This document shows, piece by piece, positions 1 to 7,864 of a stretch of DNA of 64,000 nucleotides. Location: NCBI RefSeq assembly GCF_000429865.1, contig NZ_AUCR01000002.1:466988-530987 (forward strand). The letters run 5' to 3'. Every line of letters starts with the position of its first letter. Positions within the stretch are counted from its first letter, which is position 1. Under the pieces are notes generated by a model, which searched no databases, had not been told where the DNA came from, and was given only the letters and a program-made list of their open reading frames with translations. The stretch is from Cucumibacter marinus DSM 18995. Its GTDB lineage: Bacteria; Pseudomonadota; Alphaproteobacteria; Rhizobiales; Devosiaceae. A program made the translations under genes and the position numbers.

Positions 1-1655
1 AATTCGGCCAGCCGGGCGTCGGAAAGGCCGAGTGCCTTGAGCCGGCGCAGATTGCCTTCGGTCTCGGGCAGGCCGTATTCGCGGACCTTGTTCTCCATCT
101 CGACGATGGCCTCGATCTGGCGCAGGAACCACGGATCGATCTTGCAGATGTCGTGCACCGCTTCCACCGTCATGCCGAGACGCAGCGCTTCAGCCACCTG
201 AAGCAGGCGGTTCGGCGTGGGCACCGCGAGCGCGGCGCGAATGGCATTCTTGTCGTCACCCTTGCCGAGGCCGGGAATGCCGATTTCGTTGAGGCCGGTC
301 AGGCCGGTTTCGAGCGACCGCAGGGCTTTCTGAAGGCTTTCGGCAAATGTCCGGCCGATGGCCATGGCTTCGCCGACCGATTTCATGGCGGTCGTCAGGC
401 GATTATCGGCCCCGGGGAACTTCTCGAAGGCGAAGCGCGGGATCTTGGTGACCACATAGTCGATGGAGGGCTCGAAACTGGCAGGAGTGGCGCCACCGGT
501 AATGTCGTTTTCGAGCTCGTCGAGCGTGTAGCCAACCGCCAGCCGGGCGGCGACCTTTGCGATCGGGAAGCCGGTGGCCTTTGAGGCCAGCGCGGATGAC
601 CGCGACACGCGCGGGTTCATCTCGATGACGGTCATGCGCCCGTCTTCGGGGTTGACCGCGAACTGAACGTTCGAGCCGCCGGTTTCGACGCCGATCTCGC
701 GCAAGACGGCGATCGAGGCGTCGCGCATGCGCTGGTATTCCTTGTCGGTCAGTGTCAGCGCGGGGGCGACGGTGATCGAGTCCCCGGTGTGGACCCCCAT
801 CGGGTCGATATTCTCGATGGAGCAGATGATGATGCAGTTGTCCGCCTTGTCGCGGACCACTTCCATCTCGAATTCTTTCCAGCCAAGGACGGATTCTTCG
901 ACAAGGACTTCGTTGGTGGGCGAGGCGTCGACACCGCGCAGCACCAGTTCGTAGAGCTCATCGAGGGTGTAGGCGACGCCGCCGCCTGTACCGCCGAGGG
1001 TAAAGGACGGCCGCACGATGGCGGGCAGGTTGGTGACCTTGTAGGCTTCAAGCGCCTGGAGCTGGGCGGTCAGCCGGTGCTCTTCGCGCCGGGCGCGTTC
1101 GCCCTCGGCCCATTTCTTCTCGAAAGCCTTGCGCTCGGCCTCGCCCTCGATCTCGGCGATCAGGGCATCGTGCTCGGCCTGGAAGCGCTGCTTGAGTTCC
1201 GATGTGTTGACGAAGGCGGCGTTCGGAGTTTCGAGGCCGATCTTCTCCATGGCGGAGCGAAACAGCTCGCGGTCCTCGGCCTTGTCGATGGCCTCGGCCC
1301 TGGCGCCGATCATCTCGACGCCGTATTTTTCCAAGACGCCCATCTTGCGCAGCGAGAGCGCGCAGTTGAGCGCGGTCTGGCCGCCCATGGTGGGCAGCAA
1401 CGCGTCGGGGCGCTCTTTTTCGATGACCTTGGCGACGAATTCGGGGGTGATCGGCTCCATATAGGTCGCGTCGGCCACATCCGGGTCGGTCATGATCGTC
1501 GCCGGATTGGAGTTCACAAGGATGATGCGGTAGCCCTCGGCCTTGAGGGCCTTACAGGCCTGTGTGCCCGAATAGTCGAACTCGCAGGCCTGGCCGATAA
1601 TGATCGGCCCCGCGCCTATGATCAGGATCGAGGAGATGTCGGTGCGCTTGGGCAT
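1..1655 (-). CDS. carB: Carbamoyl-phosphate synthase large subunit, N-terminal part (truncated by window edge)
   Basis: CarB uses ammonia delivered by CarA, bicarbonate and two ATP to make carbamoyl phosphate for arginine and pyrimidine synthesis in the cytoplasm. Reading leftwards from an ATG at 1655 ([11 protein letters not shown]...), the frame shows the N-terminal ATP-grasp half: the [12 protein letters not shown] segment, the glycine-rich [12 protein letters not shown] loop, EMEVVRD, and the [20 protein letters not shown] metal and ATP site. About 552 codons are visible; the second ATP-grasp half and MGS-like domain lie outside the window. A charged insert of about 40 residues precedes the glycine-rich loop. 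carA lies 13 kb away in the same orientation, so the two subunits are not in one operon. Confidence 0.97.
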   Translation of the reverse strand, partial: MPKRTDISSILIIGAGPIIIGQACEFDYSGTQACKALKAEGYRIILVNSNPATIMTDPDVADATYMEPITPEFVAKVIEKERPDALLPTMGGQTALNCALSLRKMGVLEKYGVEMIGARAEAIDKAEDRELFRSAMEKIGLETPNAAFVNTSELKQRFQAEHDALIAEIEGEAERKAFEKKWAEGERARREEHRLTAQLQALEAYKVTNLPAIVRPSFTLGGTGGGVAYTLDELYELVLRGVDASPTNEVLVEESVLGWKEFEMEVVRDKADNCIIICSIENIDPMGVHTGDSITVAPALTLTDKEYQRMRDASIAVLREIGVETGGSNVQFAVNPEDGRMTVIEMNPRVSRSSALASKATGFPIAKVAARLAVGYTLDELENDITGGATPASFEPSIDYVVTKIPRFAFEKFPGADNRLTTAMKSVGEAMAIGRTFAESLQKALRSLETGLTGLNEIGIPGLGKGDDKNAIRAALAVPTPNRLLQVAEALRLGMTVEAVHDICKIDPWFLRQIEAIVEMENKVREYGLPETEGNLRRLKALGLSDARLAE

Positions 1656-1977
1656 ATTTTGGCTCGGTCTTACCGGCCGCGCGGAACATGGGGGTTCCGG
1701 GCGGGAGTGGGCGGCGGCTGGATTCGAAGTTTGCGGGTGTTTAGCCCAAGCAAAAGCCGAATGCCAGTGTCATCTCGTCTCAATTTTGGTGGAAGTTGAC
1801 AGGCTGTGGAACCTCTGAGGCATCCAGCACTTGATCGGCAGGCGGGGTCTCAGCATATGATGAAGGTCATGCCGCATACCGTCGGCGCTCCATTTCAATC
1901 AATTGATCCCGATATAGCCGGTTTTTCGCGCTTCGGCGCATTCAAGACTTTGTTCGCTTCGCGACGAGGAGGATTTC
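1656..1977. other. Intergenic region between divergent carB and aldo/keto reductase
   Basis: This spacer of about 320 bases separates two divergently transcribed genes and should hold both promoters. I see no convincing ORF: short frames on both strands here lack family features. No clear hairpin terminator, tRNA or repeat was recognised. The end nearest the reductase carries a purine-rich GAGGAGG just before the ATG at 1978. Confidence 0.5.
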
Positions 1978-2814
1978 ATGACCAGTGTACCGCTTCTCAC
2001 TCTCAATGACGGCTTGACCGCCCCCCAGCTCGGGCTCGGAGTGTGGCAGGTCGAAGGCGAGAAGGCTGCCGACATCGTGCAGACCGCGCTCGATGCCGGG
2101 TACCGCGCGGTCGACACCGCTGCGATGTATCGCAATGAGCCCGGCGTCGGCGAGGGCATCCGCCGCTCGGGCGTGGCACGCGAGGACGTTTACCTCACGA
2201 CCAAGCTCGGCAATGGAGACCATGGCTTTGATGCGGCGATGAAGGCGTTCGATGCCAGCCTCGAGCGGCTCGGGACCGACTATGTCGATCTCTATCTCAT
2301 GCACTGGCCGCTGCCGATGTTCGACAATTATGTCGAGACCTGGAAGGCGATGGTGCAGATGCAAAAGGACGGCAAGGCGCGCTCGATCGGTGTCTCGAAT
2401 TTCGAGAAAGAGCATCTTGAGCGCATTATCGGCGAGACCGGGGTGGTGCCGGCGGTGAACCAGATCGAACTGCATCCCAAATTCCAGCAGAAGGCCATGC
2501 GCGCCTATCACCAGACCCACGATATCATCACGGAAAGCTGGAGCCCGCTTGGCAGTGGCCGGCTGATCGAGGATCCGGGAATCTCCAAGATCGCGGAGAA
2601 GCACGGCAAATCGGTGCCGCAGACGATCATCCGCTTCCTGTTGCAGGAAGGGCTGATGGTGATCCCGAAATCGGCAACGCCCGAGCGCATTCGCGCCAAT
2701 TTCGATGTCTTCGACTTCACACTCGACGAGGCGGATGTCGAAACGCTGCGCAAGATGGACAGCGCCGACGGGCGCAACGGCCCGCATCCGAGCGAGTTCG
2801 ACTGGAAGCCTTAA
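1978..2814 (+). CDS. Aldo/keto reductase (2,5-diketo-D-gluconate reductase-like)
   Basis: This is a cytoplasmic NADPH-dependent carbonyl reductase of the AKR superfamily, 278 residues, the usual length. The catalytic tetrad is readable: D45 and Y50 in DTAAMYRNE, K75 in TTKLGNG, and H108 in LMHWP. The SNFE and NQIELHP strands and the C-terminal IPKSATPERIRANF cofactor-binding segment are in place. The closest named group by eye is the DkgA/DkgB type, but the substrate cannot be fixed from sequence. The ATG at 1978 follows GAGGAGG at good spacing. It is monocistronic, ending in a strong terminator that overlaps the 3' end of the convergent transporter gene. Confidence 0.92.
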   Translation: MTSVPLLTLNDGLTAPQLGLGVWQVEGEKAADIVQTALDAGYRAVDTAAMYRNEPGVGEGIRRSGVAREDVYLTTKLGNGDHGFDAAMKAFDASLERLGTDYVDLYLMHWPLPMFDNYVETWKAMVQMQKDGKARSIGVSNFEKEHLERIIGETGVVPAVNQIELHPKFQQKAMRAYHQTHDIITESWSPLGSGRLIEDPGISKIAEKHGKSVPQTIIRFLLQEGLMVIPKSATPERIRANFDVFDFTLDEADVETLRKMDSADGRNGPHPSEFDWKP

Positions 2815-2844
2815 GTCCCGGTTGCCGGTTCTGAAGTGAAATGC

Positions 2845-2876
2845 AAGGCGGCGCCGGGTGTGCCGCCTTATTTTTT
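2845..2876 (+). terminator. Rho-independent terminator of the aldo/keto reductase gene
   Basis: An 8-bp perfect stem (AAGGCGGC at 2845-2852 pairing with GCCGCCTT at 2862-2869) is followed by ATTTTTT. The stem includes the TAA stop codon of the convergent yddG-like gene, whose last codons lie inside the terminator. Confidence 0.85.
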
Positions 2877-3734
2877 GCGCCTTGCGGGCCGGCCGGCAGC
2901 GAAGCCCGCGCCGATGGTGATCAAAAGTGCGGCGGCGAGCACAGTCCAGGTGAAGGGCGCAAAACCCGTCGCCATCAGGATGAGGGTCGACAGGAGCGGC
3001 GCCGCATAGGCCGAGGTGCCCAAAAGCTGGATGTCGCCGTGCTTGACCCCGTGATCCCAGACGAAAAAGGCGAGCCCGACCGGTCCGAGCCCCAGGCCCA
3101 GCACCGCCAGCCACTGCATGGTGTCGGCGGGCATGACGGTTTCCTCAAGCGCCAGATGGCAGCCAAGGGACAAGAAGGCCGTCGCCATGCAGAAAAAGGT
3201 GACGATCGGGGTCGGCACGGATTTGAAGCCGCGGGACAGGACCGAGTATCCCGACCAGGTGAAGGCGCAGACCAGCGCCATCAGATAGCCGAAGCCATAT
3301 TCCGCATTGAACGAGATGCCCTGGCCGCCGGTGACGATCAGGGCTGCGCCGAAAAGCCCGAGCACGGCGCCGATGACATGGCGGGGCTTGAGGTGCTCGC
3401 CCGGCAGCAGTGCCGAGAACAGCACGATCAGCAGTGGCCAGAGATAGGCGATCAACCCTGCCTCGACCGGCGGGGCGTTTCTGAGGGCGGTGAAATAGAA
3501 GAAGTGGTAGCCGAACAACCCGCCAATGCCGAGAAGCCAGACCGGCCAGGGTTGACGCAACATGGCCCAACGGCCCGGCTGGCGCTGCCAGAAGATGAGA
3601 CCGATGGCGGTGGCCACGGTGAAAGCCATGGCATTGAGCTGGAAGGGGGGCACCGCACCGCTGGCTGCGGTGAACAGAGCCAGAAGTGCCCACATCAGCA
3701 CAGCAGTGAAACCGATCAGGGTGGCAGGGGACAT
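2868..3734 (-). CDS. EamA/DMT-family exporter, YddG-like (aromatic amino acid exporter type)
   Basis: An inner-membrane drug/metabolite transporter of about 288 residues with ten hydrophobic segments arranged as two EamA repeats. The N-terminus (ATLIGFTAVLMWALLALFT) resembles YddG, which exports aromatic amino acids and related compounds in enterobacteria; substrate assignment here is by similarity only. A lysine/arginine-rich tail (RPARRKK) ends the protein. I chose the ATG at 3734 because it matches the family N-terminus and has GGAAG upstream. An in-frame ATG at 3761 with AAGGATGG upstream is an alternative that adds nine residues. Confidence 0.85.
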   Translation of the reverse strand: MSPATLIGFTAVLMWALLALFTAASGAVPPFQLNAMAFTVATAIGLIFWQRQPGRWAMLRQPWPVWLLGIGGLFGYHFFYFTALRNAPPVEAGLIAYLWPLLIVLFSALLPGEHLKPRHVIGAVLGLFGAALIVTGGQGISFNAEYGFGYLMALVCAFTWSGYSVLSRGFKSVPTPIVTFFCMATAFLSLGCHLALEETVMPADTMQWLAVLGLGLGPVGLAFFVWDHGVKHGDIQLLGTSAYAAPLLSTLILMATGFAPFTWTVLAAALLITIGAGFAAGRPARRKK

Positions 3735-3799
3735 CAAGCTTCCGGTTTGGGGACGGGACATCCCATCCTTGGATGGATTGTGCGGCGGCAGCCGCGGGC

Positions 3800-4201
3800 C
3801 TAGCTTTCCCGAGACAGGGCGGCGGCGATCAACCCCGCCCGCGAGGAAAAACCAAGGGTGGTCAGCACTGCATGGACGTGATCCTTGACCGTTGCCGGGG
3901 AGATTTCGAGTTCGCGCGCGATCTGCTTGTTGGAGAGGCCGCGGATCACAGCCTCGGCCACCGCGCGGCGGCGTGGGCTCAGGGGGGCGAGCAGCGTGGC
4001 GACGCCATCTTCGGCGCCCGCCAGGATAACCGGTGCGCCGAGCGCGGCGCTGGCTGCGTAGTCGATGGTCAGCTGACGGTCGCTGTCCGCCAGTTCGCCG
4101 AGGGGCCCGAGGGCTGCGACCGGCACGCAACCGTCCGGCGTCTCGAGGGCGTCGAGCGCCTGCTTCAGCCGGTTGACCGTTTTGTCATCGAGTTTCGTCA
4201 T
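3800..4201 (-). CDS. Small LuxR-type helix-turn-helix regulator
   Basis: A 133-residue DNA-binding protein. Residues about 75-128 form a LuxR/FixJ C-terminal domain (LSPRRRAVAEAVIRGLSNK, QIARELEISPATVKDHVHAVL). The roughly 70 residues before it are too short and lack the acidic pocket and phospho-acceptor aspartate of a receiver domain, so it is not a normal response regulator. The ATG at 4201 has GGAG at good spacing; an upstream GTG at 4207 has none. It lies upstream of yddG in the same orientation with a 65-base gap, so it could be cotranscribed with or control the exporter. The signal it senses is unknown. Confidence 0.82.
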   Translation of the reverse strand: MTKLDDKTVNRLKQALDALETPDGCVPVAALGPLGELADSDRQLTIDYAASAALGAPVILAGAEDGVATLLAPLSPRRRAVAEAVIRGLSNKQIARELEISPATVKDHVHAVLTTLGFSSRAGLIAAALSRES

Positions 4202-4254
4202 TTCCACTCCGGGCTTGCCGACCGCGAACCTGAATTCATCTCTGCGAGGACTTC

Positions 4255-4623
4255 ATGAGCACATCAGACCAGACTTTGCCTGCCGAGATCAGCAATTTCT
4301 TCCTCGCCATGCAAGCGGGCAAACCGGCAAGGGAGCGGATGGCGGCCTTGTTCGCGGAGGATGCGGTCTATGTCGAGCCGTTTTCGGGGAGCGAGCAAAC
4401 CCATGAAGGCCGCGATGCAATTATCGGCACCATGGCGCAGGGCTGGGAGCAGCCCCTGCCCGAGATGAGCATTGCCATTGACCGGGTCGAAACCGGTGGC
4501 GGCCGGGTCAGCGTCGCCTGGACCTGCTATTCTCCGGCGTTGCCGGGCGGCCGGGGCAGCGGGGTCAACGAGTTCGAACTGGCGGGCGGGCAGATCACCC
4601 GGCTGGTCACGCGGTTCACCTGA
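4255..4623 (+). CDS. SnoaL-like / nuclear transport factor 2 fold protein
   Basis: A 122-residue cytoplasmic protein of the SnoaL-like NTF2 superfamily: an N-terminal helix pair with the AALFAEDAVYVEPF strand, then GRDAIIGTM, then an antiparallel sheet (VSVAWTCYS, GVNEFELAGGQITRLV). Members include isomerases, cyclases and non-enzymatic ligand binders; nothing in the pocket lets me name a ligand. It is divergent from the LuxR-type regulator and followed 14 bases later by the DUF1801 gene, so the two small genes are probably one transcription unit. Confidence 0.8.
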   Translation: MSTSDQTLPAEISNFFLAMQAGKPARERMAALFAEDAVYVEPFSGSEQTHEGRDAIIGTMAQGWEQPLPEMSIAIDRVETGGGRVSVAWTCYSPALPGGRGSGVNEFELAGGQITRLVTRFT

Positions 4624-4637
4624 GAAAGGGCAGTGAA

Positions 4638-5003
4638 ATGGGCATGAAAGCCGATGAGGTCGAGGCCTGGATGGCCGAATATGAAAACCCGATGAAGCCG
4701 GTGGTCGAGAAAGTGCGCGAGATCGTGCTCGGGGCTGACGATCGCATGACCGAATGCATCAAATGGAAGACGCCAACCTTTGCCTACAAAGGCAATCTGA
4801 TGAGTTTCAATCCGCGCTCGAAGAAGCACGCCAGCCTGCTGTTCCACACGGGTGCGGAGATCCCCGGCGATTTTCCGCTGCTTGAAGGCGACACGCCGAC
4901 CGCGCGCACGGCCAAGATCGAGAACGTCGAAGACGCCGAGGCCCGAGCCGACGAACTGCGCCAGATCGTTGTGACCTGGTGCGACTGGAAGGACGGGAAG
5001 TGA
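4638..5003 (+). CDS. DUF1801 domain protein
   Basis: A 121-residue protein with the DUF1801 (YdhG-like) signature: VVEKVREIVLGADDRMTECIKWKTPTF, followed by MSFNPRSKKHASLLFHTGAEI and a C-terminal ARADELRQIVVTW helix. The family has an iron-chaperone-like fold related to frataxin and no agreed function. The start has a purine-rich GAAAGGG upstream. It is probably cotranscribed with the SnoaL-like gene before it. Confidence 0.82.
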   Translation: MGMKADEVEAWMAEYENPMKPVVEKVREIVLGADDRMTECIKWKTPTFAYKGNLMSFNPRSKKHASLLFHTGAEIPGDFPLLEGDTPTARTAKIENVEDAEARADELRQIVVTWCDWKDGK

Positions 5004-5025
5004 GGGGGAATGAGTCGACCTAAAA

Positions 5026-5709
5026 CTAATCAGTTGATGAAGGATCGAAGAACTCTATTTGATTGTCTAGTATTCGTGAGCGCCACTCAATGCCTCTAGC
5101 CATCAAGCATCCATTCGCAGATTCCACTATCTCTGGGTTTGGATTGAAGACTACAAAGTTAGCTTCCTGTTCCGACAGATTCAGGTCTTCGATCAAGGTT
5201 CTTGTGAAGAGTTCGAGGCGAGGTTCATAACCTGGCACCGCTCCACCACGGCCAAAAGATGCCATGAAAGGGTCTACGGGCGCTCCTTGCGCTTCCTGCA
5301 TTATCTGAAACCCACTTTTTGCCGGCGCTGGCCAAACCTTCCCGTTTCCAACACTTCCACCAGCACCACCTACCCTTACGCCATCGCCGGAAACGACAGC
5401 GTTTCCGCCACGCCCCCCACTTGCCCCCGCCGCGTAACTACGGCCTCCGGCACCTCCGAGTGCCATGCCCCCGCCATTCGTGTGGGCATCCCCGCCTTTC
5501 CCACCCATGCCACTTCCGGTCGAGCTACCGCCGCGACCGCCAATTGCAATTCCTCCTCCCACGGCTTCAGCATTTCCGCCTGAACCACCGACGCCTGTTG
5601 CCGCGGTTTCGGCTGGATTTTCAGAGATCAGTATGTGTTGGATGAGCTTGGATACTGGCTTCGGTATGGTGGATGGGCGCAATAGGTGGACAGTTAGGGT
5701 GCCAAGCAA
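5026..5709 (-). CDS. Glycine-rich protein of unknown function, start codon unresolved
   Basis: The frame reads a short hydrophobic start, then a low-complexity domain of GG, GGS and GGAGG repeats (roughly residues 35-120 of the 227-residue TTG-started version), then a non-repetitive C-terminal domain of about 100 residues (FMASFGRGGAVPGYEPRLEL... to FFDPSSTD). The open frame continues upstream without a stop to 5880 and encodes two hydrophobic helices joined by a short turn, but contains no ATG, GTG or TTG before the TTG at 5709. Either a non-standard start (ATT at 5844 is one option) is used, or the 5' end is damaged. Base composition is visibly lower in G+C than in neighbouring genes, suggesting transfer. 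I do not recognise the family. Confidence 0.5.
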   Translation of the reverse strand: MLGTLTVHLLRPSTIPKPVSKLIQHILISENPAETAATGVGGSGGNAEAVGGGIAIGGRGGSSTGSGMGGKGGDAHTNGGGMALGGAGGRSYAAGASGGRGGNAVVSGDGVRVGGAGGSVGNGKVWPAPAKSGFQIMQEAQGAPVDPFMASFGRGGAVPGYEPRLELFTRTLIEDLNLSEQEANFVVFNPNPEIVESANGCLMARGIEWRSRILDNQIEFFDPSSTD

Positions 5710-5916
5710 AAGAAGGCCAAAAACAAGTAGCAGGCCGCCCGCTACGGGTTGGATTGCGGCATAAATAGCGCTGGCAAGAATGCCTACAAGGAGGCTTATG
5801 ATGATGGCTTTTGGGCTAATTGAGCTTTTTCCAAAGAAACTAATCCTAAGTTGCGATTTTAGGTTTTTGGATAAGTGAACTCAATATTTTTGCGCGGATA
5901 TCAACAGCAAGAACCC

Positions 5917-7029
5917 CTAGCGCTGCGTCACATACCCTTCGGGCACGCCGCGGGTCGAGAGGACGAACTGCCAGACCTGGATGATGCGGGAGCGGAAGCC
6001 GCCGGCGCAGCACAACAGGTAGTATTCCCACATCCGCTTGAAGCGGTGTTCGTCATCGGTCTTGGGCGCGGGCCAATTGGCCTGGAAGTTCTCGTTCCAG
6101 GCGACGAGCGTCTTGTCGTAATGCGGGCCGATATTGTGCAGATCGATGACCACGAACAAATCTTCGATGGCCTTGCCGATCTGGGTGAGGGATGGCAGCA
6201 CGCCGCCGGGGAAGATGTATTTCTCGATCCAGGGATCGATCGTTGTCGTTGAATCGGGTGAGCCGATGGTGTGCAGCATGAACAGCCCGTCATCCTTGAT
6301 GGCGCGGCGGGCGGTTTCGAAATAGGTGCGATAGTTCTTGTAGCCGACATGCTCGAACATCCCCATCGAGACGATGTGGTCGACCTTTTCGTCGAACTCC
6401 CGGTAATCCTTGACCTGAAACTCGACGCTCAGATCCTTGTAGCGCTCGCGGCCATAGGCGGCCTGATCGGGCGAGACGGTGACACCGACGCAATCCGCAC
6501 CATACTTCTCGGCGGCAAAGCCCATGAAGGCGCCCCAGCCACAGCCGATATCCCAGACCCGGTCACCGGGTTTCAATCCGACCTTGCGGCAGACCATGTC
6601 GAGCTTGGCCTCCTGGGCCTGGTCGACATTTTCGACTCCTTCGGGCCAGTAGCCGCAGGAGCCGGTGACCCGCGCATCGAGAGAAGCAAGGTAAGCTTCG
6701 GTCTGGTTGTAGTGCATCTGCGCCACCCGCTTCGAGCGGCCAAGGTTCTGCATGTTCAGCAGCCTTGCCTGCAGGTGCTGCCAGATCAGGTTGGGCGTGA
6801 TACGCAGCCGGTCCTGAATGCCTGCGCCAATCACCCGGTTGAAGAACTCAGCGAGATCCTCGCATTCCCACCAGCCATCCATATAGGCCTCGCCGAGACC
6901 GACGGACCCGTGGGCATACAGTCTGCTCCACACATCGGGGTTCTTCATCTGAGGGTCCCAGGGGTTGGACCCGTTCACCGTAATTCCGACGTCGGCCAGC
7001 AGGCCGGTGATGAATGCTTCCTGTGTCAT
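5917..7029 (-). CDS. cfa: Cyclopropane-fatty-acyl-phospholipid synthase
   Basis: The enzyme transfers a methylene from S-adenosylmethionine to cis double bonds of membrane phospholipid acyl chains, typically in stationary phase or under acid stress. With the ATG at 7029 it is 370 residues, close to E. coli Cfa. Visible landmarks: LGEAYMDGWWE (about 45-55), C125 in SCGYW matching the E. coli active-site cysteine, the SAM loop VWDIGCGWG (158-166), MFEHVG with E226, LLHTIGS-like MLHTIGS with H253, and PWIEKYIFPGG. An in-frame TTG at 7074 would add 15 residues, but AAGG lies just before the ATG. The 3' end is followed by the start-less glycine-rich ORF. Confidence 0.95.
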   Translation of the reverse strand: MTQEAFITGLLADVGITVNGSNPWDPQMKNPDVWSRLYAHGSVGLGEAYMDGWWECEDLAEFFNRVIGAGIQDRLRITPNLIWQHLQARLLNMQNLGRSKRVAQMHYNQTEAYLASLDARVTGSCGYWPEGVENVDQAQEAKLDMVCRKVGLKPGDRVWDIGCGWGAFMGFAAEKYGADCVGVTVSPDQAAYGRERYKDLSVEFQVKDYREFDEKVDHIVSMGMFEHVGYKNYRTYFETARRAIKDDGLFMLHTIGSPDSTTTIDPWIEKYIFPGGVLPSLTQIGKAIEDLFVVIDLHNIGPHYDKTLVAWNENFQANWPAPKTDDEHRFKRMWEYYLLCCAGGFRSRIIQVWQFVLSTRGVPEGYVTQR

Positions 7030-7103
7030 AAGCCTTGGATCCGTTGGCAGGGATGCAGTTGGCGGGAATGGCAAGTGGCATGAATTTCCTGGGCCTAATA
7101 CGC

Positions 7104-7131
7104 AAAATCAAGGCCGGGCGAACCCGGCCTT
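7104..7131 (-). terminator. Terminator between ohr and cfa
   Basis: On the minus strand a perfect 9-bp stem (AAGGCCGGG / CCCGGCCTT, 7110-7131) with a 4-base loop is followed by GATTTT. It sits downstream of ohr and upstream of cfa, so it probably ends the ohr transcript. Confidence 0.6.
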
Positions 7132-7232
7132 GTCAATGGTCGAAAGCATTTTTTTGATACAGCAGGGCCGGTTAGGAGCCCAAAGGCCGGGGCGGCGTCA
7201 AGTTGGACTGCCTTGCTCGCCGGACCTCTTGG

Positions 7233-7308
7233 GTTGTCGCGTTTCCGAACGGTGAAGCCGATTCCATCCCCGTTCAGGCCGGGGACATGTTTCACCTGGA
7301 AACGCTTT
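7233..7308. repeat. Dispersed palindromic repeat, copy A
   Basis: The ends are partly inverted (CGCGTTTCCGAACGGTGAA at 7238-7256 against TTCACCTGGAAACGC at 7291-7305). The same two arms recur at 63247-63299, where the middle is 23 bases shorter. Both copies lie just beyond the 3' end of a minus-strand gene (ohr here, ald there). The arms resemble a short palindromic repeat family that I recall as widespread in Hyphomicrobiales intergenic regions. Confidence 0.75.
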
Positions 7309-7319
7309 GGCGCTTCGGA

Positions 7320-7742
7320 TCAAACGATGTTGGTGGTCACTTCTATATTGCCGCGGGTGGCATTGGAATAAGGGCAGACATGGTGTGCCCGCTCGGTGAA
7401 TTCCTCGGCCTTGGCCTTGTCGACCCCGGGCAGGTTGACGTCGAGCGTGACCGCGATCTGGAAGCCAAAGCCGTTGGGATGATCGCCGAAGCTGACATGA
7501 GCCGTCACGGTCGCATCGTCTGCAATCTTGACGTGCTGTTCGCCTGCGACCTTGCGCACGGCGCCGAGATAGCAGCCGGCATAGCCGGTGGCGAAAAGCT
7601 GTTCGGGGTTGGTGCCGTCGCCGCCCGGTCCACCCATTTCCTTGGGTGGCACAAGATCAACATCGATCTTGCCATCGTCCGTGCGCGAATGACCCATGCG
7701 GCCCCCGGTTGCGGTGGCGTGAGCGGTATATTTGGCTTCCAT
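7320..7742 (-). CDS. ohr: Organic hydroperoxide resistance protein, Ohr/OsmC family
   Basis: A thiol peroxidase that detoxifies fatty-acid and other organic hydroperoxides in the cytoplasm, usually recycled by lipoylated proteins. From the ATG at 7742 it is 140 residues, the standard Ohr length. The two redox cysteines are C57 in GYAGCYLGAV and C123 in HHVCPYSNATRGN; R15 and E48 are positioned as the usual catalytic partners. The start is supported by GGAG seven bases upstream; the longer frame adds 22 residues not found in the family. No OhrR-type MarR regulator is adjacent. A palindromic repeat follows the gene. Confidence 0.93.
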   Translation of the reverse strand: MEAKYTAHATATGGRMGHSRTDDGKIDVDLVPPKEMGGPGGDGTNPEQLFATGYAGCYLGAVRKVAGEQHVKIADDATVTAHVSFGDHPNGFGFQIAVTLDVNLPGVDKAKAEEFTERAHHVCPYSNATRGNIEVTTNIV

Positions 7743-7818
7743 GTCGGAACTCCATTTGCTGGCGGGGAAGGATGCCCTGTCAACGCGGTGATAGCCCGCC
7801 CGGTTCACTGAACCAATG

Positions 7819-7842
7819 AAAAAGGGGCGCCGGGGCGCCCCT
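7819..7842 (-). terminator. Terminator of cpdB
   Basis: Minus-strand hairpin with a 9-bp perfect GC-rich stem (AGGGGCGCC / GGCGCCCCT) running into TTTTT. It lies just past the cpdB stop codon and before ohr. Confidence 0.8.
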
Positions 7843-7864
7843 CACATAGTTACCTCGGGTCCGG

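Noticed and set aside
3800-4201. Full NarL/FixJ response regulator
   Set aside because: Only the LuxR-type DNA-binding domain is present; the N-terminal 70 residues cannot form a receiver.
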